A stretch of DNA of 64,000 bases from an uncultured Lachnospiraceae bacterium (GTDB lineage Bacteria; Bacillota; Clostridia; Lachnospirales; Lachnospiraceae), in contig CANOFW010000009.1 in assembly GCA_947565425.1 (NCBI GenBank), positions 1-64,000 on the forward strand. The letters run 5' to 3'. Shown piece after piece: positions 27,076 through 36,085 of this stretch. Position 1 is the stretch's first letter; every line of letters begins with the position of its first letter. Made by a program: the position numbers and the translations under genes. Under the pieces are notes generated by a model. It made no database searches, had not been told where the DNA came from, and saw only the letters and a program-made list of their open reading frames with translations.

Positions 27076-28392
27076 ATGGAACAGTTAAGCCTGTTTGACA
27101 ATCGGGAAAGGACAGCGCCCTTGGCAAGCCGTCTGCGGCCGGATAATCTCAACGATTATGTGGGACAGAAACACCTAATTGGGAAGGGCAAGATTTTGCG
27201 GCGGCTGATAGAAGAAGACCAGATTTCTTCTATGATATTCTGGGGGCCTCCAGGAGTAGGAAAGACGACTTTAGCGCGGATTATCGCGGAAAGAACGAAA
27301 GCGGAATTCGTGGAGTACAGTGCAGTCAACAGCACAATCAAAGAGATTAAGGAAGTTATGGCAAGGGCGGAAGAAAACCGCAAAATGGGTGTCCGAACCT
27401 TATTGTTTGCTGATGAGATTCATCGTTTCAATAAGGCGCAGCAGGACGCCTTTTTGCCTTTTGTGGAAAAGGGCAGTATTATCCTGGTGGGGGCAACTAC
27501 GGAGAATCCTTCTTTTGAAATCAATTCCGCTTTGTTGTCCCGCTGTAAAGTGTTTATCTTAAAAGCCCTGGAGGAAAAAGATTTAAAAGAACTTCTGTTT
27601 CATGCACTGAAAAGCCCTAAGGGGCTTGGAAATATGAAGATTTCCATAGAGGACGCGCATTTATCAGCAATCGCCCGTTTTGCTAATGGGGATGCGAGAA
27701 CGGCATTAAATACACTGGAAATGGCGGTGTTCAACGGCAGGATGAATGAACAGGCAATTCTGTGTGTGGATGAGGAAGTGCTGGCACAGTGTATGAATCG
27801 AAGGTCGTTGCTGTATGATAAAAACGGTGAGGAGCATTACAATCTGATTTCTGCGCTGCATAAGTCTATGCGCAACAGCGATCCAGACGCCGCAGTCTAT
27901 TGGATGTGCCGGATGCTCGACGGTGGAGAGGACCCGCTCTATATTGCCCGAAGGCTGGTGCGTTTTGCCAGTGAGGATGTGGGGATGGCGGACCCGGGGG
28001 CTTTGCCGTTGGCGGTGTCTGTTTATCAAGCATGTCATTTCCTGGGAATGCCAGAATGTGACGTACATTTGACGCACGCAGTCGTCTATCTTTCCATGGC
28101 TCCCAAATCTAACGCACTCTATCTGGCGTGTGAAGCCTGCAAGAAGGACATTAAGGACTCTCCGGCAGAGCCGGTGCCTTTGCAGATATGCAATGCGCCC
28201 ACTAATTTGATGAAAGAACTGGATTATGGAAAAGGTTATATTTATGCACATGATACAGAGGAGAAATTATCGAGAATGCAGTGTTTGCCGGATGCGCTGG
28301 CAGATAGGAGGTATTATCGGCCCACGGAACAAGGACGGGAGCAAAAAGTGAAGGAGCGTTTAGAGGAGATATTGGAATGGAAGCGTAGCTAA
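27076..28392 (+). CDS. RarA/MgsA-family AAA+ ATPase (copy 2)
   Basis: 438 residues, colinear with the protein at 4266-5591: [20 protein letters not shown] at the N-terminus, Walker [10 protein letters not shown] (about 58-66), Walker B region [20 protein letters not shown] (Ala replaces the Ile before Asp), sensor [12 protein letters not shown], and the same C-terminal fold ([15 protein letters not shown]). Residue-level similarity is high in the ATPase core and lower at the C-terminus, so this is an old duplication or a second subfamily rather than a recent copy. Role at stalled forks is inferred from the family. Confidence 0.9.
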   Translation: MEQLSLFDNRERTAPLASRLRPDNLNDYVGQKHLIGKGKILRRLIEEDQISSMIFWGPPGVGKTTLARIIAERTKAEFVEYSAVNSTIKEIKEVMARAEENRKMGVRTLLFADEIHRFNKAQQDAFLPFVEKGSIILVGATTENPSFEINSALLSRCKVFILKALEEKDLKELLFHALKSPKGLGNMKISIEDAHLSAIARFANGDARTALNTLEMAVFNGRMNEQAILCVDEEVLAQCMNRRSLLYDKNGEEHYNLISALHKSMRNSDPDAAVYWMCRMLDGGEDPLYIARRLVRFASEDVGMADPGALPLAVSVYQACHFLGMPECDVHLTHAVVYLSMAPKSNALYLACEACKKDIKDSPAEPVPLQICNAPTNLMKELDYGKGYIYAHDTEEKLSRMQCLPDALADRRYYRPTEQGREQKVKERLEEILEWKRS

Positions 28393-28415
28393 AAATCAGA
28401 GTTTAGGAGGACATT

Positions 28416-28839
28416 ATGAATTACGAAGCGAAGGATTTTATGGAAACAGCAGACCAAGATACTTTAAAGATGATTGCCCGTGCAAGGAAACTGACAAGGG
28501 ATTATTATTTTTCAGATTATAACGATATACAAAAGCGGCGGGAAATATTAGAAGAATTATAAGGCAGCATGGGTGAAAATGTTTCCATTGACACGCCTTT
28601 TCACTGTGATTATGGGAAAAATATCTTTTTGGGCGATGATGTTATTATTGGTATAAATTGTACCTTTGTTGATAACAAACCAATTCGTATTGGTAATCGG
28701 GTATTGAACGCTTCTAATTCTCGCGGGGGTGACGATTGGTGAAAATACTGTGATTGGCGCTGGAAGTATTGTTACGTGATCTATTCCGGCAAATTGTGTT
28801 GCCGTCGGCAATCCATGTAAGGTGATAAAAAGATTATAA
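28416..28839 (+). pseudogene. Decayed maltose/galactoside O-acetyltransferase (LbH family)
   Basis: ATG 28416 follows a good RBS (aggagg). The first 48 codons encode the Mac N-terminal helix region (FMETADQDTLKMIARARKLT), then TAA at 28560. Downstream in the same frame hexapeptide-repeat sequence resumes (GKNIFLGDDVIIGINCTFVDN, IRIGNRV) and breaks off; about 35 residues including the active-site histidine region are missing. The C-terminal end (GVTIGENTVIGAGSIVT, VAVGNPCKVIKRL) continues in another frame and carries an extra TGA. Thus there are two stops and one deletion with frameshift: a clear pseudogene. Confidence 0.92.
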
Positions 28840-28953
28840 TTGCCGAAGTGTCTGGCTTTGCAGAGCCACCGCAAAACCTACCGACAGCCGTCGCAGTAGT
28901 GCAGACGGTTTTGCCGTTAGAATGAAGTGGACGAAACCAGGGCAAAGTGCAGA

Positions 28954-28982
28954 TTGCTTTTCGTAGTTGGATATGATATAAT
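28954..28982 (+). promoter_or_regulatory. Promoter of DUF3267 gene
   Basis: TTGCTT (28954-28959), 17-bp spacer, TATAAT (28977-28982). The 28840-28953 stretch contains GCAAAACC...GGTTTTGC, an imperfect stem that may be an old terminator. Confidence 0.65.
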
Positions 28983-29022
28983 ACTTTTCCATCTCGACAA
29001 ATTCGATTCGGAGGAATTAAGT

Positions 29023-29652
29023 ATGGATAAAGACAAAAGAAAGCTAACAGAAAAAGAATTAAATCGTAAAGAAAATTTTGAAAAATTTAATTCTCAAATG
29101 CAACAAAATGGATATAAAACAAAGAATATGATTCTCAATATTAGAAGAGCGAATTATTTAGGCCCTTTAAGTATGTTGCCATTTATGGCATTCATCTTTT
29201 GGATTTACTATTATGTGAATGGGTTTGATTTAGAGGAGCTTTCTTTGGGATTTGTTGTAGTGGCATTTGTACTTATCCTATGTCTAACCATCCTGCATGA
29301 GTTAATACATGGAATCACTTGGGGGATTTTTGCGAAAAACCATTTGCATTCGATTGATTTTGGAATCATTTGGAGTAGTTTTTCTCCATACTGCACTTGC
29401 TCGGAACCATTGAAAAAGTGGAAATATCTGCTAGGGGTTGCCATGCCCACTTTAGTCTTAGGAGGTGGGGTTGCAGTGGTTGCGGTGATTACAAATCAAT
29501 TACTGCTATTTTTCTTGGCAGAAGTAATGATTCTTGCGGGTGGAGGAGATTTTCTAATTATTCTAAAAATTTTATTATACCGCACTGACAAGCAAGAAAG
29601 TGTGTATTGTGACCATCCTTACGAATGTGGTTTTGTTGTTTTTGAGAAATAG
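29023..29652 (+). CDS. DUF3267 family putative membrane zinc metalloprotease
   Basis: 209-residue membrane protein. The motif HELIHG (HExxH) sits in a TM helix at about 93-98, flanked by further hydrophobic segments (about 45-65, 75-95, 150-190), as in the DUF3267/YgaP-like zincin group. The RBS cggagg and ATG 29023 define the start; the upstream open frame is ignored because the promoter lies inside it. Substrate unknown. It stands alone with its own promoter and terminator. Confidence 0.82.
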   Translation: MDKDKRKLTEKELNRKENFEKFNSQMQQNGYKTKNMILNIRRANYLGPLSMLPFMAFIFWIYYYVNGFDLEELSLGFVVVAFVLILCLTILHELIHGITWGIFAKNHLHSIDFGIIWSSFSPYCTCSEPLKKWKYLLGVAMPTLVLGGGVAVVAVITNQLLLFFLAEVMILAGGGDFLIILKILLYRTDKQESVYCDHPYECGFVVFEK

Positions 29653-29703
29653 AAGTAAATATAATAATTCTATTATATCGGATTAACGAAAAACCAAAAG
29701 AAA

Positions 29704-29745
29704 AAGAGGCTGCAAAATCGAAAATGATTTTGCAGCCTCTTAAAT
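29704..29745. terminator. Bidirectional terminator
   Basis: AAGAGGCTGCAAAATC (29704-29719) with its complement ending at 29741, loop gaaaat, flanked by an A-run on the left and T/A on the right. It serves the DUF3267 gene and the convergent crotonase gene. Confidence 0.85.
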
Positions 29746-29794
29746 ATGACTGATAAAAAAATTACAATCGGCAGCCTTATAAATTCAGCTTTAA

Positions 29795-30589
29795 TTAAAA
29801 ATCTGTCAAATCAGCAGCACGTCTCTCTAAGAAAGCAGTCATGCCCTCTGTCTTGTCGTGTGTGGAGCAGGTGATGCCGAACAGGTTTGCTTCCATTTCT
29901 ACAGCGTTCTTGATGTCCATGTCATAGCCATTGTTGATAGCTGCTTTTGCGATAGAAACAGCGTAGCTTCCCTTGGAGATAATCTTAGAAGCCATCTTCT
30001 TAGCAGTATCCATCAATTCTTCTTTGGCAACAACCTTGTTCACCAAACCGATACGGTATGCTTCTGCGGCATCAATGTTGTCACAAGTGAAGATAAGTTC
30101 TTTCGCACGTCCCATACCTACCAGACGCGCAAGTCTCTGGGTTCCGCCAAATCCAGGAATGATACCCAATCCTGTCTCGGGCTGTGCAAAAGTAGCGTTA
30201 TCGGAAGCGATACGGATATCACATGCCATGGCGATTTCACATCCACCGCCCAATGCAAATCCATTGACAGCAGCGATAGTAACCTGGCGCATATTCATCA
30301 ATTTGAAGAACGGCTCCGCAGCTCTCATACCGAATGCGCGTGCCTCAGCAGCAGAGAAGTTTACCATCTCAGCGATATCAGCGCCTGCTACAAAGGACTT
30401 AAATGCGTTATCCTTCTTGTCGGGACCGCCAGTTAAGATAACAACCTTAACATCATCTCTTGCTTCAATTTTACTGAGGACAGTATTCAGCTCGTCCAAT
30501 GTCTCGCTGTTAAGTGCGTTCAATGCGCCTGGTCTGCTGATAGTGAGGACAGCAATCTGCTCAGCTACGTCTAATTTTAAATTATTCAT
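29795..30589 (-). CDS. crt: Enoyl-CoA hydratase/crotonase (3-hydroxybutyryl-CoA dehydratase-like)
   Basis: 264-residue crotonase. The oxyanion-hole motifs (KSFVAGADIAEM near 64-75; NGFALGGGCEIAMACD near 106-121) and the two catalytic glutamates in GGCEIA and PETGLGI are intact. In butyrate producers this enzyme converts 3-hydroxybutyryl-CoA to crotonyl-CoA and usually sits with thl, hbd, bcd and etfAB; here it is solitary. An RBS (taggaggg) precedes ATG. Its promoter carries a perfect palindrome, implying dedicated regulation. Confidence 0.92.
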   Translation of the reverse strand: MNNLKLDVAEQIAVLTISRPGALNALNSETLDELNTVLSKIEARDDVKVVILTGGPDKKDNAFKSFVAGADIAEMVNFSAAEARAFGMRAAEPFFKLMNMRQVTIAAVNGFALGGGCEIAMACDIRIASDNATFAQPETGLGIIPGFGGTQRLARLVGMGRAKELIFTCDNIDAAEAYRIGLVNKVVAKEELMDTAKKMASKIISKGSYAVSIAKAAINNGYDMDIKNAVEMEANLFGITCSTHDKTEGMTAFLERRAADLTDF

Positions 30590-30631
30590 GTGTAGAACCC
30601 TCCTAAGTTATATGTATTTGTAACTGATTTA

Positions 30632-30660
30632 AATATATATCTTTGACAAAATTTTGTCAA
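30632..30660 (-). promoter_or_regulatory. crt promoter overlapped by an 18-bp perfect palindrome
   Basis: On the minus strand TTGACA (30660-30655), 17-bp spacer, TATATT (30637-30632). TTGACAAAATTTTGTCAA (30643-30660) is a perfect inverted repeat covering the -35 box, the placement of a repressor operator. It shares the outer TTG..AA/TT..CAA positions with the clostridial Rex box but differs at two positions per half. Confidence 0.68.
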
Positions 30661-30754
30661 GGATAAAGAGCCGTTTTTATAGGTGGCGAAAGGTGTGTAA
30701 TGACGATATAATATTTAGAGAAGCTTCATACAAGAAAGTGGATATGATAGCGTA

Positions 30755-30783
30755 TTGACAAAGTAAAAGAATATCAATATATT
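30755..30783 (+). promoter_or_regulatory. Promoter of BspA-like gene
   Basis: TTGACA (30755-30760), 17-bp spacer, TATATT (30778-30783), then an AGGAGG RBS at 30812-30817. Confidence 0.7.
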
Positions 30784-30825
30784 TAATTAAAAGTTTTTCA
30801 AGACTAAGGTTAGGAGGTAACAAAA

Positions 30826-33180
30826 TTGAAAAAACGAATACTCTCGGTTGTATTAACGCTGTGCTTATGCATGTCTTCCCAACTAGAGGCACAGGCATCG
30901 CAAAAAGTCCCTTTACAGCAAAAGGATGTGCTTACGGTAGAATCGGCGTCTAGGCTGGCTACTCGTGATAGTACGAATCCTTCCCCAACGGAAGTCTACA
31001 ATGCCATGATTGCATTGAAGGATCGAGATGGATATAAGGAAGGAACGACCTGGACCAATGATGAGCCTTATTCGGACGCAAAGGGATATTATCATTGGAA
31101 AGGCGGTCTTCTTGGCGGGAAGAATATCGTCGCTGTAGGCTGCGTAGCCTTTGCTTTTATACTCAGTGATGAAGCCTTTAATAATCTGCCGGCAAGGATG
31201 TATGCAGCGGGAGAATTTACATTTGAGGATATAAAAGTTGGAGATATCCTGCGGGTAAACAACGATACTCATACCGTAATCGTGCTTGAGGTGAACGATG
31301 CGGGCGTGGTTGTTGCCGAAGGAAATATCAGCACAGGAGACCACAAAGGTAAAGTGCATTGGGGGAGAGCTATATCTAAGGAAGAGCTGATGCGCAACAT
31401 TAGCCATTATATTACGCGTTACCCGGAAGGTTATGTTCCGCCAGACGATCCGGAAGCTAATGTATCAATTGCATCGGGGACTCTTGACGGAGGGCTTGCC
31501 TGGAATCTGACGAAAGCGGGTACGCTGACGATTTCTGGCAAAGGGACTATGCCGGATTACAGCAGTGCTGGCGACCAGCCGTGGCGCCCCAACAGCGGCA
31601 AAATCCGCAAGGTCGTTATTGGAGATGGCGTTACAGGCATCGGTTCCTGCGCTTTTTGGGACTGCGGTGTTTTTAGCGCAGAGATTTCCGACAGTGTGAC
31701 AGCAATTGGTAACAGTGCATTTCGCGGCTCTTCGCTTATTTCCGTAAACATTCCTTCCAGCGTGAAAATCATCGGCGATAGCGCTTTTCGTGAATGTGAA
31801 AATCTTAGTTCAGTGACGGTTTCCGAAGGTGTGGAGACAATCAGCCAGAATGCTTTCCGAGCTTGCAAAAGTCTCACTTCTATAGTCTTGCCGGCAAGTA
31901 TTGGAGAGGTCGGCGCCGCAGCATTTTTTCAATGCCAGGCAATGACAAGCGCGACCTTTGCGCCTGGCAGCAGGCAGGTAAAGTTGGGTGATAATTTGTT
32001 TACGCAGTGCTATTATCTGATGCGTGTAACATTGCCCAATAATATAGATCGCATTAGTGAGGGTATGTTTCAGAATTGTCTGATGCTTCCAGGCGTGGAA
32101 ATTCCGCAAGGTGCGGAAAGTATAGGGACATCAGCATTCGCTTCCTGCACAGGCTTTACCACTGTGGTAATTCCGGACAGTGTAACGACCATAGGAATAG
32201 CTGCATTCGCGTCTTGCGCTTTAAAAGAAATATATTTTACTGGCACTGAAGCACAGTGGAATAATATACGCAAATTAGGCGATACGGCAGCGGCAGTGTC
32301 AAAAGCGACTGTACATTATAACTATATCCCACCTGTCAAACCCAATCCTGATGATAACAATAACGGAGGTAATACAGGAGGCGGAGACAATACAGGAAGC
32401 GGAGATAGTTCAGGGATTAAAGTAAATATTTCCCAGGCGACCGTGACATTAGACAAAACAGCCTACACTTATGATGGGACAGCCAAGATGCCATCTGTGA
32501 CCGTGAAGCTGGATGGTAAAATATTAGTTTTCAATACAGATTATACAGTTTCTTATAGCAATAATATTCAAGTTGGAACAGCGAAAGTAATTATTACAGG
32601 CAAGGGAAATTATACGGGCAGCAAGACAACCAGTTTTACAATTATCAAAGCGGCAGAACAGAAACCGACAATATCCATTACCTGTAAGAAAACCTTATAT
32701 AAAGTTGTATATGGTGCAAAGCCATTTAAGATCAATGCATTATCCGAGGCTAAGATAACTTTTTCAAGTTCTAAGCCGAAGATTGCCGCTGTGGATAAGA
32801 ATACCGGGAAGGTAACAATCAAAAATACGGGAGTTGCCGCCATAACTATTCAGGCAGGGACAGTATCTAAGAAAGTGACAGTCAAGGTCAGCCCGAAAAA
32901 ACAGTCTGTAACGTCGCAAAAAACAGCAAAGGGTAAAAAACTGACGGTGAAATGGGCAAAAGATAAGATGGCGTCGGGATATCAGGTTCAAATTAGTATG
33001 GATAAGAAATTTAAGAAAAATGTGAAATCGAAAGAACTGTCAAAGACATCTTACACATTTACAAAGCTGAAAACAGGCAAGAAATATTTTGTAAGGGTGC
33101 GCAGTTATAAGAAATCAGGGAAAGAAACTCTTTATGGAACGTGGAGCAAAGTAAAATTAAGCGGCAAAGTTAAAAAATAA
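30826..33180 (+). CDS. Secreted BspA-like LRR protein with papain-like amidase, MBG/Big_2 and FN3 domains
   Basis: 784 residues from a TTG start 8 bases after AGGAGG. A signal peptide ends near residue 24 (EAQAS). Residues 55-200 look like a CHAP/NlpC-type domain, with Cys106 (AVGCVAF), His149 (NDTHTVIVLEV) and a third polar residue near 165-167. Residues 210-500 are BspA-type leucine-rich repeats (IGNSAFRGSSLISVNIPSSV-like units). A Gly/Asn/Asp linker (about 505-525), an MBG-like Ig domain, a Big_2-like domain and an FN3-like domain (IQV...YKKSGKETLYGTWSKVK) complete it. No LPxTG or TM is present, so it is released or bound non-covalently. The enzymatic role is inferred. Confidence 0.85.
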   Translation: MKKRILSVVLTLCLCMSSQLEAQASQKVPLQQKDVLTVESASRLATRDSTNPSPTEVYNAMIALKDRDGYKEGTTWTNDEPYSDAKGYYHWKGGLLGGKNIVAVGCVAFAFILSDEAFNNLPARMYAAGEFTFEDIKVGDILRVNNDTHTVIVLEVNDAGVVVAEGNISTGDHKGKVHWGRAISKEELMRNISHYITRYPEGYVPPDDPEANVSIASGTLDGGLAWNLTKAGTLTISGKGTMPDYSSAGDQPWRPNSGKIRKVVIGDGVTGIGSCAFWDCGVFSAEISDSVTAIGNSAFRGSSLISVNIPSSVKIIGDSAFRECENLSSVTVSEGVETISQNAFRACKSLTSIVLPASIGEVGAAAFFQCQAMTSATFAPGSRQVKLGDNLFTQCYYLMRVTLPNNIDRISEGMFQNCLMLPGVEIPQGAESIGTSAFASCTGFTTVVIPDSVTTIGIAAFASCALKEIYFTGTEAQWNNIRKLGDTAAAVSKATVHYNYIPPVKPNPDDNNNGGNTGGGDNTGSGDSSGIKVNISQATVTLDKTAYTYDGTAKMPSVTVKLDGKILVFNTDYTVSYSNNIQVGTAKVIITGKGNYTGSKTTSFTIIKAAEQKPTISITCKKTLYKVVYGAKPFKINALSEAKITFSSSKPKIAAVDKNTGKVTIKNTGVAAITIQAGTVSKKVTVKVSPKKQSVTSQKTAKGKKLTVKWAKDKMASGYQVQISMDKKFKKNVKSKELSKTSYTFTKLKTGKKYFVRVRSYKKSGKETLYGTWSKVKLSGKVKK

Positions 33181-33346
33181 ACGTAGAGGTAAAAGTAAGA
33201 GTTTACACAAAAATGTAAAAACCACCTTGTAAAACGCTACCATCTAGTGTTAATATATATACGTCGGCAGTATCAGACGATGAAATCTTACAATGGCAGA
33301 TACTACCAGGCAATTGGCAGGATAAAGTATACAGGAAGCGTGAAAA

Positions 33347-34111
33347 ATGCAAATTAAGAAGCAGATAATTGGGACCGGCAGACCGTTGGTCTGCGTCCCA
33401 GTGGTGGAAATAGAGGAAGATGGAATTTACGAAGCTGCACAGCGGGCGGTGAAGTGTGGAGCTGAAGTATTGGAATGGCGCATAGACTGGTTTGCACATG
33501 CCGCAAACAGCAAACGAGTAGATGAGATCGTGCGCGGGTTACAAAATATATGTGGGGATGTCATTTTATTAGGTACGTTCCGCAGCAGACGACAGGGCGG
33601 AGAACAAGAGATTACCCAGGAGGCGTATCTTGCGCTTTTGCAAGGAATGGCAAAAAGCGGACAGGCAGATTTGCTTGATGTAGAAGTGTCGGAGATTTCC
33701 AATCCGTCCGCAATTATCAGAAGGCTTCACGACATGGGACAGCATGTGGTTGCTTCTAAGCATTATTTTTCTCATACGCCGGCGGATATACAGATGCAGC
33801 AGGACTTAACGCAGATGCAGCAGATGGGAGCGGATATCGGTAAGCTTGCAGTGATGCCGCATAGTCCCTTGGATGTGCTCAGACTATTACAGGTCACAGC
33901 GCAGATGCAAGAGGAGCATCCGCAGTATCCGCTGGTTACCATGGCGATGGGCGGACTGGGAGCTATTTCCCGTGTCAGTGGACAAATCTTTGGTTCCTGT
34001 ATGACCTTTGCGAGCGTGGGCAAAACATCCGCTCCGGGGCAGATGCCTTTAGAGGACGTCAAAGAGATTTTAGAGAAATTATCGGAGAGTATGGAATTAG
34101 AAAATGGCTAA
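33347..34111 (+). CDS. aroD: 3-dehydroquinate dehydratase, type I
   Basis: Third step of the shikimate pathway (dehydroquinate to dehydroshikimate). The type I catalytic pair is visible: His139 in VASKHYFSH and the Schiff-base Lys166 in IGKLAVMP; EWRIDWF (about 43-49) and the C-terminal SVGKTSAPGQ loop are conserved. 254 residues is normal length. It overlaps aroK by 8 nt, so the two are coupled. The 33181-33346 spacer holds no clear gene. Confidence 0.95.
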   Translation: MQIKKQIIGTGRPLVCVPVVEIEEDGIYEAAQRAVKCGAEVLEWRIDWFAHAANSKRVDEIVRGLQNICGDVILLGTFRSRRQGGEQEITQEAYLALLQGMAKSGQADLLDVEVSEISNPSAIIRRLHDMGQHVVASKHYFSHTPADIQMQQDLTQMQQMGADIGKLAVMPHSPLDVLRLLQVTAQMQEEHPQYPLVTMAMGGLGAISRVSGQIFGSCMTFASVGKTSAPGQMPLEDVKEILEKLSESMELENG

Positions 34112-34637
34112 GAGCAATCTATATTTAATTGGATTTATGGGAACTGGGAAAACAACCGTTTCCCGTAGTTTGTCAGAAGTGTTGGGATATGAAGAGATAG
34201 ATACGGACGCGCAGATTGTCTGTCAGCAGAATCAGAGTATTGCGGAGATATTTGCGAGCAGTGGGGAACAGGCATTCCGTGATATGGAGACGAAGCTTTT
34301 GTGCGAGTTGGGGAGAGAACGGCATAAAATCATTTCCTGTGGCGGCGGCATGGCAATGCGACAAGAGAATGTCAGGCTTATGCAGGAAAATGGCGTTGTG
34401 GTACTATTGACTGCATTACCGGAGACGATCTTAGCGCGGGTACAAGGAGACAATGAGCGTCCGATTTTGCAAGGGAATATGAATATTTCCTATATTGAAG
34501 GACTTTTGGCGAAGAGAAATCCCCACTATCAGGCGGCAGCAGAAGTGGTAGTTGCCACAGATTGGCAGTCTCCCGAGGAGATTGCAAAGGAGATTGAGAA
34601 AAAATTAGTTTCTGGCGAAATTTGTTTTGATTTTTGA
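34104..34637 (+). CDS. aroK: Shikimate kinase
   Basis: Phosphorylates shikimate with ATP. Walker A GFMGTGKTT (about 9-17), shikimate-binding DTD (about 34) and the FRDMET motif (about 58-63), and the GGG motif (SCGGGMAMR, about 78) are present. 177 residues is typical. It is translated from within the end of aroD. The tRNA promoter overlaps its last codons. Confidence 0.94.
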   Translation: MAKSNLYLIGFMGTGKTTVSRSLSEVLGYEEIDTDAQIVCQQNQSIAEIFASSGEQAFRDMETKLLCELGRERHKIISCGGGMAMRQENVRLMQENGVVVLLTALPETILARVQGDNERPILQGNMNISYIEGLLAKRNPHYQAAAEVVVATDWQSPEEIAKEIEKKLVSGEICFDF

Positions 34638-34655
34638 AAAAAAGTGTGCTATAAT
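34627..34655 (+). promoter_or_regulatory. Promoter of tRNA-Arg
   Basis: TTGATT (34627-34632), 17-bp spacer, TATAAT (34650-34655), 27 bp before the tRNA 5' end and overlapping the aroK stop region. Confidence 0.75.
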
Positions 34656-34682
34656 AACCTACGTTCGTAAAATACTGGAAAA

Positions 34683-34754
34683 GCACCCATAGTTTAACGG
34701 ATAAAACACCAGATTCCGGTTCTGGGGCTGGGGGTTCGATTCCCTCTGGGTGTA
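34683..34754 (+). tRNA. tRNA-Arg (anticodon CCG)
   Basis: The acceptor arm GCACCCA pairs with TGGGTGT. The anticodon stem CCAGA/TCTGG encloses the seven-base loop TTCCGGT, so the anticodon is CCG, reading CGG. The T-arm GGGGGTTCGATTCCCTC is canonical, and the discriminator is A. No CCA is encoded. The first acceptor pair is G-T. Confidence 0.93.
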
Positions 34755-34870
34755 CTGGCACTATTAAAATGACTTCCCTGCTTGCAGCAATGCGGCAGGA
34801 AGTTTTGCACTATAGAGATGCAGTTTCCTGGGAGATACGCAGGAAAGCATGGTAAGATAAAGGAGAAAAT

Positions 34871-36067
34871 ATGGCAAATATGGAGAATGGTTCCGGCAGT
34901 GGACTTAATATAGACAAGATGATAAGTTTTTGTAAGAAGAATGTAAAATATATTTCTGGAGGCGTTTTGTTAGTTGCGCTTGTGATTGTTTTGGCGGTCA
35001 TGGGCGTGAATAATTCAGGCGGAAAGGACAAGCCAGAACAGAAGGTTGCAACCGAGGAAGAAGAGCAGACGCCAAACGAAGTGGAAACTAACGACGCGGA
35101 TAATCAGGATGATATACAAGATGCGAATACAGACAAAGAAGAGCATCCAGAGATTAAGCAATTAGTGTCTACTTATTATAATTCTTATGCGACAGGAGAC
35201 TTAGAGTATCTTTCCAGCGTTGCCAAGAAACTCTCCGATATGGAGAAAGACTATATCAGGATGATGAATGAGCATGTAGAAAGCTATGGCGATATCTCCT
35301 GTACTGTTGAGGAAGGTCAGGAAGGCGCATATATTGTTGCGGCAGTATATCAGATGAAATTTGCGGGAGCGGATGAGACGCTTCCTGGTATGAATGTTTT
35401 CTATGTTCAGACAGATAAGAATGGAGATTTGTTTATTAATAATCTTTATAGCTCTTTCAACCGTGAATTGAAAGAACAAAAGACGAAAAAGAAGATCATA
35501 AAACAAATAGAAGAATTTGAAAAGAGCGAGGCTGTTTTGAAGCTTCAGAATGAAGTGCAGACAGAGTATGACCAGAAAGTAGCGGCGAATGAAGATTTGC
35601 AGAAGAAGCTGAATGAGATGGTGGATGCCATTGCTAATTGGAAGGAGACGTATACTCCGCCTGAAGATACGGAAAGCGAAGAGCCAGAGCAACCCCAAGA
35701 GCCGGAGACAACGGATGAAGGCAATACCGATGATGGGGCAGATGATGGTAATACCGATGATAATTCTGATGAAGGCAATACCGACGAAGGCACAGAGGAA
35801 GGCAATACCGATGATGGTAGTACGGACGATGGAGCAGATGATGGCGGAAATGGTTCCGGTTTGAATTATGTGCCGGATGGTACCGTCTTGACGGCAAATG
35901 ACGGCTACAATGTGCGTAAGTCGATGGACGAGAATTCCGAGCTTGTGGGAACAACGGCAGTCGGCGACAGCATCAAGGTGATTCTCAGTTATGCCGAGGG
36001 TTGGACGAAGGTAGAGTGGAATGGTACAACAGGATATATCAGAACGGATTTATTGCTGAGTAATTAA
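34871..36067 (+). CDS. Membrane-anchored SH3b-domain protein with acidic repeat linker
   Basis: 398 residues. One TM helix (about 28-47) follows a basic cytoplasmic stub, so the protein is an extracytoplasmic type II protein. Residues 95-235 form a helical/alpha-beta domain of unknown family (LVSTYYNSYATGDLEYL). A 60-residue acidic Gly/Asn/Thr/Asp linker with EGNTDDG/ADDGNTDD repeats (about 265-330) leads to a C-terminal bacterial SH3 domain (YNVRKSMDENSELVGT...GTTGYIRTDLL), which usually binds cell wall. It probably has a cell-envelope function; a specific role cannot be stated. Confidence 0.78.
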   Translation: MANMENGSGSGLNIDKMISFCKKNVKYISGGVLLVALVIVLAVMGVNNSGGKDKPEQKVATEEEEQTPNEVETNDADNQDDIQDANTDKEEHPEIKQLVSTYYNSYATGDLEYLSSVAKKLSDMEKDYIRMMNEHVESYGDISCTVEEGQEGAYIVAAVYQMKFAGADETLPGMNVFYVQTDKNGDLFINNLYSSFNRELKEQKTKKKIIKQIEEFEKSEAVLKLQNEVQTEYDQKVAANEDLQKKLNEMVDAIANWKETYTPPEDTESEEPEQPQEPETTDEGNTDDGADDGNTDDNSDEGNTDEGTEEGNTDDGSTDDGADDGGNGSGLNYVPDGTVLTANDGYNVRKSMDENSELVGTTAVGDSIKVILSYAEGWTKVEWNGTTGYIRTDLLLSN

Positions 36068-36085
36068 TGTTTATCTCATCGAAGA

